NCBI RefSeq assembly: GCF_040802235.1
Contig: NC_133158.1
Span: forward strand, 40,800,001 to 40,864,000
Length of the DNA: 64,000 bases
Origin: Manis javanica
Lineage: Eukaryota > Chordata > Mammalia > Pholidota > Manidae
Direction: 5' to 3'
The translations under genes and the position numbers were made by a program. Position 1 is the first letter of the stretch, and every line of letters starts with the position of its first letter. Under the pieces are notes generated by a model. The model did no database searches, was not told where the DNA came from, and worked only from the letters and a program-made list of their open reading frames with translations. Below, piece by piece: positions 12,170 to 24,100 of the stretch.

Positions 12170-15100
12170 GTGAGGCCATTTCTCCTCAGCCTCCTGCCTT
12201 TGAGGCTCTGATAGGAGAAGCTGCAGGCTTGGGTCTGGGGGACACTGGGAAGAGGGGTACGGGAGTGTCTGAGGGGCCCAGATCTGCATGGGCAGACTGT
12301 GGCTCCATAAGGTCCCCTACACTCCCCTTTTGGTGAGAAGGGCCCCTTACCCAATGGTGGCAGGGGCCCCAGGCAGGGAGGGACATGTGGCAGGGGACAT
12401 ACTGACCCCCTCACAGGGGTGGCACTCACTGCAGGCCTTCCTGCACCTTCATCCCTGCTGAGAGTCAGGTGGCCTGCTCCATCGGCCACACTGGGGGCCA
12501 GGGGCTCCTGCGCAGAGGCTAACAGCCATTCCCTTCCCCTGCGTGTCCCAGTCCCAGACCCCGAGGCAGAATGCAGCACGGACATCATCCTGGTGGGCTC
12601 CAGCGAGCTGTCATCACCCGCTTCACCCGGGCCCCGCAGAGGTGAGGGCCTGGCCCTCAGGAAGCCAGGCCCAGGCCTGGGCAGCACGCGGGGGCCAGGC
12701 GGGCAGCACGCGGGGGCCAGGCAGCGGCAGGAGGGCCCGACCCAGAGGCTCCCACAGGCCCCCATGTCATCATGCCAGGGAAGGCGGGGGTTGTGGGGGG
12801 TGGCAGGGGTCCTCTGGCTCCTGGGCCATCAGAAGATGGACCTTCCTGGCCATGTTTAAATTAGAGGCAGGCAGAGGAAGGAAGGGCCACTTTTCTTTTC
12901 CAGATCTCATTGCATATGAAGTCAAGGTTAACCAGAGAGACATAGAAGGTGAGTGGCTGCCGCCTGCCGGGCCCAGGTGGTGGGGAAGGTCACCCAGCCC
13001 CAGAAAGGCTTGCCTAAGCCCTGATCAGTCCTCCACCCCTGGAAGAAGGCAGATGATGTCGCTGGGGCCTTCCCGTCTCCCCTCCACCTGCCCAGGGCCC
13101 CTGGGGCTTCGAAGTGCACAGTTCAGTCTGTTTTAGTGTATTTATGGAGTTGCACAACAATCACCACAGTCTAATTTTAGGACATTTTAATTACCCTCAA
13201 AACAAACCCCATACCCATTCAGAGTTACACTCCATCGCCCCCAACCCCTGCGTCGTCTTTCAACATTAGGCAGCCATCAGTCTCCTTTCTTTCTCTGTAA
13301 ATCTGCCTGTCTCGGACCTGTTGATTTCCATGTGCACTTCAGGACCAGCTTGACAGTTTCTGCAAAAGGAAAAAAAGCTAGCTGGGGTTTTGAGAGGGAT
13401 CTGTAGACCAATTTGGGGAGGCTCACCGTTTTACCAATGCTGAGTTTCTGATCCATGACTGTGGGTTACCTTCCCTTTGTTTAGATCTTTGATGTCTTTC
13501 AACCACGTTTTATGGTTTTCAGTGTATAGGTCTTGTGCTTCATTTATTAAGTTTAGTCCTAAGTCGGTCACACTCTGTGATGGTGTTACGACACACGTGC
13601 ACTTTGGGTGTCCACCCTAGATACGTGCATCTGCTGTGGAAGTTTCCAGGTGCATACACAGCACCCTCTGTTTGAGGGGGGGATGTGCGCTCCCTGCAAG
13701 GTAAGCGGGAAGGTGCGGGTGGCTTCAGGGAGCCCTCAGAGCAGAGCAGGCCCTAGCCTGGCTTTGCCTCTCCTCCATCCCAGGACAAGTTCCTGAACTG
13801 CCTCTTCTTGTACGACGATGACGGGTACCAGTCCTACTGCTCCATCTGCTGCACGGGAGAGACACTGCTCATCTGTGAAAACCCCGACTGCACCCGGTGA
13901 GGCCAGGGGCGCGGGGCCAATGGTGGGGGTGGGGTGGGGGGGTTATAGTCTCCTCACGTGGCCGCCTCACCCCAGTCCGTGTGGCCAACTTGCGCTCACC
14001 CTCCCCACATCTGCCCCGCCCCCAGCCTGTGCTCCTGCACCTGCTTCACTGGGAGGCCAGACCTCTTTCTGCAGGCTCAGAGTTAGACAGGTGGCTTAGG
14101 GGATTCTTTGAAATCTATCTTTATTCATAAGCCCTGCTGCCTTCTGCAGATCACTGGGTTCCTGTCACTCCAGGTCTCTAGGAGGAACTGGCCCCCATTC
14201 CCCTGTCCACCTCACCCTCCACCGTGCCGGTTGTCTTTCCACGTGTGCCTGACTGCAGCTTGCACGGCGCTCTCTGAGGCTGAGACCGGGAGCGGGCTCA
14301 CCTCTGTCTGCCCGTGACTGAGGTTTCATCTGGAGGCCACAGGAATGTCATTTCAGCCACTGTGGTTTTCTGTTTGACTCCAGATGCTACTGTTTCGAGT
14401 GCGTCGACACGCTGGTCAGCCCCGGGACGTCGGGGAGAATTCAGGCCATGAGTAACTGGGTGTGCTTCCTCTGCCTGCCCTTCCCCCATAGCGGGCTGCT
14501 GCGCAGGCGCAGGAAGTGGCGGGCTCGGCTGAAAGCCTTCTGCGACCAAGAGTCGGTAAGGGCTGCTGGGCTTCCAGGACAGGCGGGGTGCGGGCCCCCA
14601 TTTTGTTTTCTCCGGATACTCACTGCAAAATGCCCATCTGATGCGTGCTGAAGTTAAAGGCTTTGAAGCAAATGCACATTTCTCATTTTCCCCTTTGATA
14701 GCAAGCTCTACTGGACGGGTCCATTTTTAAAACTTGCTGTAGAATGGCAGTTTTGTCTCTTCGAGGCCTGGGCACGGGGCATTTGTAGCAGCCAGGAGAG
14801 GCGCTGGCAGAGGTGTGCCTCCAAGTCCAGCACTTGGCCGCGCCTGGTGGCTCAGCCGGGGCACTGACGCGCGGCACACATGGGCACTCAGGAGAGTCAA
14901 GGCCGGGAGCCGGGAGCACCGCAGGAACTCCGGGCTCATCCAAGTGGGTCGGACTCTGTCCCCTCAAAAGATCCATCCAAGTTCTAACCCCAGAGCCCAC
15001 GAATGAGAGGAGAGAAAATCTTTGCAGATGGTGTTTAGCTAGATCCCGAGGAGAGGCCGACCCCGATCAGGGAGGCGTCCTAGAAGAACGCAGTGACTGG

Positions 15101-18100
15101 CATCCTAGCAGGATGACGACAGGGAGATTTGGAACGTGGAGAAGCAGAGGGCAGACAGGCATGTGCCGAGAGGGGAAAGGCTGGGGCTGTTGTCTCTAAG
15201 CCAGGGACTACGAGGGCTGCTGGCCACCCCGGAGGAGCTGGGGGAGCTGGGGGGCCCCCGGAGGTGGTCAGCCCTGCTCACACCGGGAGCTGGGACTTCT
15301 GGCCTCTTGAATATATTGGTAGTTTTAAGTGACACAGCTGATGTCCATTTGGTAGGATAGTCCCAGGAAACTAAGATGGAAGGGATGAGGCCTCGGGGGG
15401 CAGGCAGCAGGCAGCAAGGGGCCCACAGGGAGCACGGGGGCCCCTGGGTTCCACCACCATCTCACATTCCTGCAAGTTGAGCAAAGTCGTCTCCTGAGGT
15501 AGCAGAAAGGGAGCAACCTCGCCAGCTGCGGCTGGTGCTGCGGGCTGCAGCCTAGGGGGAAAGCAGGCAGGCCGAGACGTCTGCCCACTGCCTGCCACCC
15601 TGGATCTGCTGGAGCTGCACACGTGTCACCACTGGGGCTAAGGGGTGCTCGCTGACCCCGGGGGGTGTCCCCAGCCCCAGGGATGCCTCTCTCCTCAGGG
15701 CCAGCACCGGGCAGGGCTCTCTGCCCCATGGCGGTGGGCAGGATGGCTTCTGGAGACTGGCACAGCACCGCTGGGCTACCCACAGGGCACATGAGTGGGC
15801 ACCTGTCCACAGGCTCCCCGACACAGGGTGGGCACACAGACACTTCCTGCCACAGACACGGTATGCCTGCGCCGTTATGGCGCTTGCACACCCTGTGGAG
15901 AGAGTTCTCTGGAGGTCCATGTAGGACCTTCCATCTCAGTGTAGAAAGCCCCTGTGTGAGCACGCTGCAGGAGTTTCACTGGGAGGAAGACGCAGTGGTT
16001 GGTGCCACCCAGGAAGCCTGCCCCTCCAGCGGCACTGGGGACAGGGACATGTGCTCCAGGGTTCCCAGAGCCGCACCTGTGCCAGCAGCCGAACGTGCCC
16101 CCAGGCAGTCTGGGAGCTCCTGCCCTTGCAGACTCACAGCCCACCAGCCCATCTCCTCCAGCCCCAGGCAGCCCCTCCCCGTGTACCCCAGGGTCTCCTG
16201 CCAGCTTCACATGCCGGTGGCCCCCTGCACAGGCCTGGTCTCCAGCCATCAGCAGTTTAATGCTCTGTTTGGGCCAAGCACCCCCAAGTGCAGCCTCCTG
16301 GGGACCAGAGGTCCTGGAGGTGGGGGGACGTTTTTACAAATAGATCAGCATCCTAGCAGGGGAGGGTGGGTGTGATCCACAGCTTCTGTTTCAGCTGGCA
16401 GCTCTCAGGGGTGCCAGGTGTCTTGGGGCTCATGTTCAGAGTCCATGCTGGGGACGAAGAGGACACTGCTGTGCACATTCCAAACCCTCCAGATCAGAGG
16501 CTGTCCTAGAAACACGAAGGACATGCTTCCTTTTGGGATGGAATTGTCTTCCTTCACAATCAGGAAAATCCTCTCACACCTGCCGTACCTTTGCTAGCGA
16601 CAGCCTGGTGGGGGCCAGAGCCGCACAGCTTGGCCTGGGGGTGTCTTCATGGAGGTGGCGGGGGCAGTGTGGCCAGGGCAGGCCAGCGGCTTCGGCAGGT
16701 GCATGGTTGGGAAATGCTCCCACTGGCTGGAGGGGTTTCTTGGCAACTGGAGGGCTGTGTAACCAAGGAGCTGTCAGAATGCCCTGCAAACCCTTTATTT
16801 TAAATAAACAGGAAAGTCCCCTTGAGATGTATAAAACTGTACCTGTGTGGAAGAGAGAGCCAGTCCGGGTGCTGTCCCTTTTCGGGGACATCAAGAAAGG
16901 TGAGCACAGTGAAGTTCAGAGGACTCACACTGAAAAGATGGGTCTGCCTGGAGCGAGACCCCCAGGGCACCTGGGGGGACAGAATGCTCCAGGCGTCCCG
17001 CCTGCTGAGCATCTGGGCAGTTCCCTGTGTCAAGGGTGTGGCCCAGTGAGCAGATGGCCTGAGGGCCACTTTCAGGAGGCAGGGAGTGGGGTGGTTCCAG
17101 GAGCCCCATCAGAAAGGATGCCTTGGAAGAAAAACAAAAAGCAAGCCAGCAGGTGTAAAGTGCCAGGGATGAGGGCGCCCAACCAGGCCACAGCCTGCCC
17201 GTGGCCACCAAACTCCAAAGTCCACTTCAGACACCTCACACTTGACCACCCTGTGGCCCAAATGCCCGGCTCAGTCAGGCTGGCCACAGGCTATGTGCCA
17301 GTTTTCCTGGGTGCCCTGCCCCCTGGGGACCCTGCTCTGCTCCCCCACCTGCTGGTGCCTTTGGAAATCCTATGGATTCTTGCGGCCCCAGCAGACATGA
17401 GAAGGACCCATGGGAATGTTCCTTAGTCTCTGGAAGTGATTCGGGGTCTGCCTGCTTCTGCACTGTGCTGCCTGCCTGCTGTGACATGGTCACATGGCCT
17501 CACACATGCGCACACCCATGTGACATGGCTGGGCCTGGGACATGCACAGAGCAGGCAAAGCCTGCCAGCTGAAGGGGCCTAGGCACCACCCAGCACGGGC
17601 ACGAGCATGGCCTCTGCCACCAGGCAGATTCCTAACCAGAGTGTGGCACCCAGGGAGGCCTGGGCTTGCAGCACATGGCCTGACGTTCCTGTCCAGGGTC
17701 AGAGGAGCTTGCTCACTGAATTTATGATGCAACATGTATCTTCTTCCTCAGTCCTGTCATGTCATTAAAGAAACAGTTCACTCATTAATAGCAGACCCGT
17801 TCTCTGATCAGTGTTGGCCTTTTGATTCTATGTGGGCTCAAAATCAACATTAGCCCTTCTGTGTCCTTACTTCTCCATATCCAGAGCTAACAAGTTTAGG
17901 CTTTTTGGAAACCGGTTCTGACCCAGGGAGACTGAAACATTTGGATGACGTCACCGATGTAGTGAGGAGAGATGTAAGTACTGCTTGACTCGAGGCCTAG
18001 ATGCGCAGCGGGTGTAGAGGGGCCCCACAGCCATGCTGTGGGGAGGAGGTGGGGGGTGCACTGGCAGCAGGGGTGGGGTGCAGGAAGTGGCAGGGACCCA

Positions 18101-21100
18101 GGGGGTTCAGATGGGGGTGCAGGGATGGCCGGGGGTCCAGGTGGGGGCCAGGTGGGGGTGTGCAGGAGGGCTGGGTGCAGGGAGGAGTAGGGAGGAGCAT
18201 AGGGGCCTGGGGAGGGGCTGCGGGCCTGCATGGCTCTCTCCGGCCATCTGCACAGCTGCAGGCTATTCCCCCCAGCAGGAGAGATGAGGAGACATTTCCC
18301 TGGCCTGCATGCTGCCCCAGCCCCAACAGAGCTCTCGGCCACACTTCCCATCTGCCCTGTTGAAATCCAAGGGGCAATCCTGCCGCCTGAGAGGCCCAGA
18401 CAGATTTTCCTCCATGCCCCCTCTAAAATGAAAGTGCCGAGTCTTGAAATAAACAGTCACTGATTGAAAACATACTCAACAGTGCGAGGAGGTGGCCTGG
18501 CTCCCTTCAGGGCTATTTCCTGCCATCCTGGGTGGTAGCCTTGAAGGAAATGCCTAAAAATGACTTGCCATCACCCAGCTGGATCATGAGCCCCTCGAAG
18601 CCGAGGGAAGGGAGAGAGCCACCTCCTGATGGTCTCAGGGCAGGGGGACCCCAGTCTCTCCTTCACCCCAATGCCAGATTCTGTGTCTGGAACATGGAGA
18701 GTATTAAAGCCTGTGAAATGGCTTTACTGTTTTGCAGCCCTTCCTGCAGCTGTGAAGGGGCTGGTGCTCACCCCGTTCCCAAGGTCTGCTTGCCACACAC
18801 GGCTGCAGATTTGGGATTTTTAACACATTCTCTGGCAGGTTCGCATTCTCTAGCAGGTTCCCTTTCTGGCCCAATGGGCAGCTGGCTGGGGGGGCTAGGC
18901 GTTCCCCCAAACACTCACCTGCGTCTCTGTGAGCTGCTCTATCCACACTGCTTACCCAGATCAGTGCACCCAGGCCACCAGCTTCACTCACCTCCGGCAC
19001 CCCCTTGCCCATCCCCCTGGCTGACACCCCCCCACACACACCGCAGCTGTGGTCAGTGGGCCACAATTGGCTGTACCCAGAGCACACTTGTAGTTGGCAC
19101 TATTAGCTCGCCGGGACCAGGACCATGCTGGGCAGTGGGTGAGGTTTGGGGCCAGAGGCTGCAGTGATTTGGGGGAAGGGTCCAGGAAGCAGGGGTCTGT
19201 TCTGGAGGAACTGCTGTCAGAAATCCAGGGATCCAGTATTTAGGTGTCTCATTCATTTTTTTGTGGGGGTGGGGGTGTGAGGGGGAGAAGGACTCACAGC
19301 TGGAATTGTCATTAAGCAGAGTCCCTCCAGGCCCCCAGAGAGGCACTGGGTCACTTTGTGGTTGAAGGGCGTCCTTCCCTGCTTCTGCTCAGGCTTGATG
19401 GTGGACTGGTGGGTTTAGTCTTCCTCCAGCTTGGCCACGGAAGGACCGTGTGGCTTCCATGGTTTTGTGGGAGCTGTCTGTGCTCGGCAGGAAGTCTGCA
19501 GCCCAGCTGCTGGCTGCTGGCTGCTGCGTTCATGTGAGGGTACCCACAAAATCCCCGTGCATCCTCAGGGTCAGTGTGTCAGCCTTCCCAGGAGCAGCTC
19601 TGTAGGTGCAGCACCTGGCACAAAGGAATCTCTTCAGAACCCAGTGTTAGCAGAGGGCTGGCCACTGAGACCTACGGGGGCCTCACCTGGTGGCCCTGCA
19701 GGGCGAGTGGGTCAGCCTCATGAATGTGATGTGAGCAGCACAGGCTGCCCTGGGTCCTGTGGTGACTGCCTGGCCCTCCCAAGCTCCCGCCAGGAGAGGA
19801 CAGCCCCCAGCTCCACCACATGCCCTTGTCCTGCAGGTGCGAGAATGGGGCCCGTTCGACCTCGTGTATGGCTCTACGCCCCCACTGGGTCACGCCTGTG
19901 ACCATCCGCCTGGTAGGAGACCACAGTCTGCAAAACATGCCCAGACCCTCTTTCCCCCCAGCCCCGGTCCCTGGCCCTCCTCAGGGAGGGCAGAGATTGT
20001 ACATTGCATTTTAAGAGGACAGCTGCACTGAGGTTTCACGACACACGTGGTTCACAGTCGGCAAGTGCAGTTTAGTGGGTTGGGATACACTGCCACCCCC
20101 AGGTAGCCTCTGCTGGGGTCCCGTCCCTGCAGCTCCTCCAATGGGTTATTCATGGAAGAACACAGCATGTGCCCTTTGCCACCTGCATCAAGTGCACAGG
20201 TGCGGGGCGTGGGGTGAGGCTGGGGTCTGGCTCTGGAAGACACCCGTGTCCTTGAGGCTCACGTGCTGCTAGGGAATGGGCAGGATACCTGGGGGCCAGG
20301 GGCCACATGGAAGCTGGCCCATTCCCAATCACCCCTGCCCTGGCACAGCCTCAGCCCCAAGCCCCATGCCCCCAGACCCACCTGATGGTGCTCGCCCCAG
20401 GGTGGTACCTGTTCCAGTTCCACCGCATCCTGCAGTACTCACGGCCCCGGCTGGCCAGCCAACAGCCCTTCTTCTGGATGTTTGTGGACAACCTGGTGCT
20501 GAGGGAAGATGACCGGACCACAGCCACTCGCTTTCTGGAGGTATGTGCAGGGCCATGGTCTCCCGTGGACATGCCAGCTCTCTGGGGGCAGCTGGGGGGC
20601 AGCTTGGGCCCCAGCCCAGAGCCTGGGTTTCAGAGTCACAGGGCCATAACACCACAGAGGCACAGACAGCCCTCAGGGCGGCCTCAGAGGGCACCCCTTC
20701 GTGCTGTGCTCCAGGACGGGCCACTATACCACACAGACGCTCACACATTGTACCGCACACACTCCCACATGCCCTCGGGTGCCAACACCCTTGCTTTTTC
20801 TGTCTGTGCATCAGAGGAGCCTCCCTGAACCCAGTACCCAGTCCGTCCAGGGCTGACCTGGCACCCCCACCACACACAGGGCCCTCCTGGCAGGACGACG
20901 CCCCACATCTAAATGTCTACAAACTTAATGGAAGTCCCCTCTCTGCCCTGACCCCCCCCTGCACCCGAGGCCTCCCCTCTAGCTTCCTGGGGCCTCCAGG
21001 TCTCCTTACGCAGGTGCAGGCACCCCGTGCCCACTGTGGCTCTGCGTCTGGATCTTTCACTCCGTCCCCTGGGAATCCTTCCACTGCAGAAGCACCTTTC

Positions 21101-24100
21101 TCATCCTGTGTTTCAGCATACATGTTTTGCTCTGTGCAGTTTGACTTTGTATGAACATAAAGAATGTATGTGACTGTTCCCTATTAATGCATAACTGGGT
21201 TGTTTTTAAACTTTTGCTCCAAAGAAGGGGTGTATGAGGATACCTAGGACTCAATCATAGGCAGAGGCTAATGGTCGGAGGATGGAGTGCTTGTCATTTT
21301 CATAGACACGGCCATCACCCTGGGAAGTGGTCCCAGTCCACAGGCCCACCAGCACAGCTGAGGTGCCTTGCCCGGGCCTCACCTGCAGAGTCACGAGCTA
21401 TCCTGTGGCTCTGGTTACATTTACTCCAAGCGTCCTGCCTTTCCATTCCCCCTGTGGCATTAGTTCTGTTCCTGCAGCCTTCCTGAATTACCTTGTGGAA
21501 TGGGTCATTTTCAGCTCATTGAATGAGATTTCTAGGTGTTTGTGTCTCATTCCTGACTTTCTTGGAAATGTTCTCAGTATTTCCCTGCTAAACTAACACT
21601 GGCTTTAGGTTGGCGTTGATGCATTTCACTATGTTAAGAAAGTTCCCAGAAGTTTCTATTGGTTTCTTTCTTTCTTCTTTTTGAGTAATTTTATCAAGAA
21701 TAGTTGTTGGATTCTGCCAAATGTTCTTTTTTATATCTGTAGAGATAATTAGATAATTTTCCTCTTTAGACCTAGTAATAGGGTTAGAGTATGCTAATTG
21801 AGTTCCTATTAATGAGCCATCCTTGCATTCCTGCAAAAAAGCCACTCAGCTGTGTTGTCTGCGCCCATCTGGGGAACATCTCCTTTGGGACACTTGCTTT
21901 GACCAGCACAGGAGAGACTAGTATGTAGTTTCTTTCTTTCATGTGATCTTTGTTGGGTTCGGGCACCAATGTTAGATTTGCTTCATAAACCCATTTGAGA
22001 AATTGACAAAATTCCCCTGTGAAACTGTCTGGATTGGTATTTGTTGCCTTTGTCTTAAAAAAGAAGCAGCCTTTCTGTGGAAACTGATCCATTAAAATTT
22101 GCATCTTTTCTGAGGTCAGTTTGGTAAGGTGTGTTTTCCTGGAATATAATCCACTAAATTCTGCTTTTAAAAATCATCTTCATAGAGTTGGCCAAGTGTC
22201 ATCATGATTCATTTGCTTTCTTCCACATCTGTGGTTGTTTCTCCTTACCAGGAAGTCTGGAATTTAAACAATATTGACAGGCCACCATATAACAGTAGTC
22301 AGGACCAGGCTTATAAATTGCGCTGTTTATCAAAAAAATGTACGAGTGAATAGTCATGGGTCTGGCCAAAAACTGCGGTTTGCAAACCCAGGCACCAGGA
22401 CAGCAAAAATACTGACCTTCAGTCATTTTACACACGTGTCTGATAGATCAGAACTGGTCCACGTGGGCCTCTCTGCCAGCCTCCCGACTCCAGGGAGGTG
22501 AAGTGAAGGCCACCTTGTGTTGGGTGTCAGGGACCACAGGGCCTCTTGCCTTGGTTTCCCCTGTATGCCTCTCTCCCTTCCACAGCTCCCCTCCCAGCAT
22601 GGAAGGTCCTTCTTACCTCCCACCCCTCCTCCCCCAATCCTTCTGTGCCTTCTAGGGAGCCTGTGACACCAGGACTCAGGCAGCCCACTGGGCTCCTGAT
22701 GAGCACTGCCCAGCAATGTAGAAACCCTGCTCTCTGCCAGCAAAGCCTCTTATCTTCCCAAGACAGAACATTCCCTTGGCTCAAAGATAAAAGCCTTCTT
22801 TATTCTTTGGCTCAAAGACCAAGGATTCTTTATACTTCACGGGAATCACCAATGAGCTGGCATGGGTGGGGAACCCCTGGTCATGACTGTGGGAATGAAG
22901 AAACCATGGGTTAAAAGTTTTAAAATAGTATCTTGTGATTTATAAGAAAAAAGAAGTGACGTGTGGCAATGCCAACCGTGAGGCAAAGTCAGCCTAGAAA
23001 CCAGGGTGCTGACTGTTCTGGGCCAGACATGGTCCCCGTGGCAGCTGAGGCCTGGACACCGTGGGGGCAGAGGTCAATGTCCAGGTCACCTTGAGCCACA
23101 GCCATCCCCATTCCATCCCTCAGACTGACCCCGTGACCATCCCGGATGCCTGCGGCAGAGCCATCCACAATGCCGTGCATGTATGGAGCAACATCCCTGC
23201 TGTGAAAAGGTACTTACAGTGCGTCCTGTCCTTTAGAAGCTCGGGGGACATGTCCCCCCGGGCTCGTCGAAGAAGCTGCAGCCAGAGAGTGGGCCTCCTC
23301 TCCTCAGAGCCGCAGCCAGCGTCCCAGCGGGGGCCACCCCGAAAATTCCCCACATTCTCCAGGTCATCCCCTTCCACTTTGGGTACCTGCTCCCAGCTTT
23401 CTGCTGATGTTTTCTGAGTTTCTGGCCCCCACCCCAGCCTTCCGGGCACTTCCTTGTCCCCCACCCCCACCCCACTCCTGCTCACACACATCACCCACAG
23501 CTGCGCACACTCATTCTCACACCTACAGGTATACACAGCACAAACACTCATTCACACTTCTCACCTGTTCTTTTGCCACACCCACGATGCCTCTGGGCTG
23601 GACTGATCTGGTTTTGCTCTTTCGGCCGTCATTCCTCGGGGATCCCCACAGACCCTTCCCCGCTGCTGGGCATTCCTGGGGCACCATGCTCATGGACACT
23701 GTCTCTGACTTGACACCCCCTCCACACCCACAGCCCTGGTCTGGCCAACCCCACTCCTCTGGGCAGCCTTTCTGCTCCCAGGACCCCTGCCTTGCCCTGT
23801 CCCTGCACACTGTCCCCCCCAGAGCCCTTGAGCAGGTGGCCATCTCCCTGTCCATGCCCCCCACCATCTGGAGCCTGCCCTTGTGTTCAAGCACCATTGA
23901 CAACACCTTCTGGGACAGCTAAGTCATGTTTTCTCCCGACAGTGAGTTCTGGAAACCTCTTCCCACACCCTCCAATTCCATCCTCCCAGCTGGCAGTGTG
24001 GCAGATCCCAGGGCCGATGCCTGCAGGGCTTGGCACTCGCCTGCCCATACCCAGGATCTGTGTTTAGGTGAAGCTAAGATGAAGCAGCTCCGCAGAGCGT

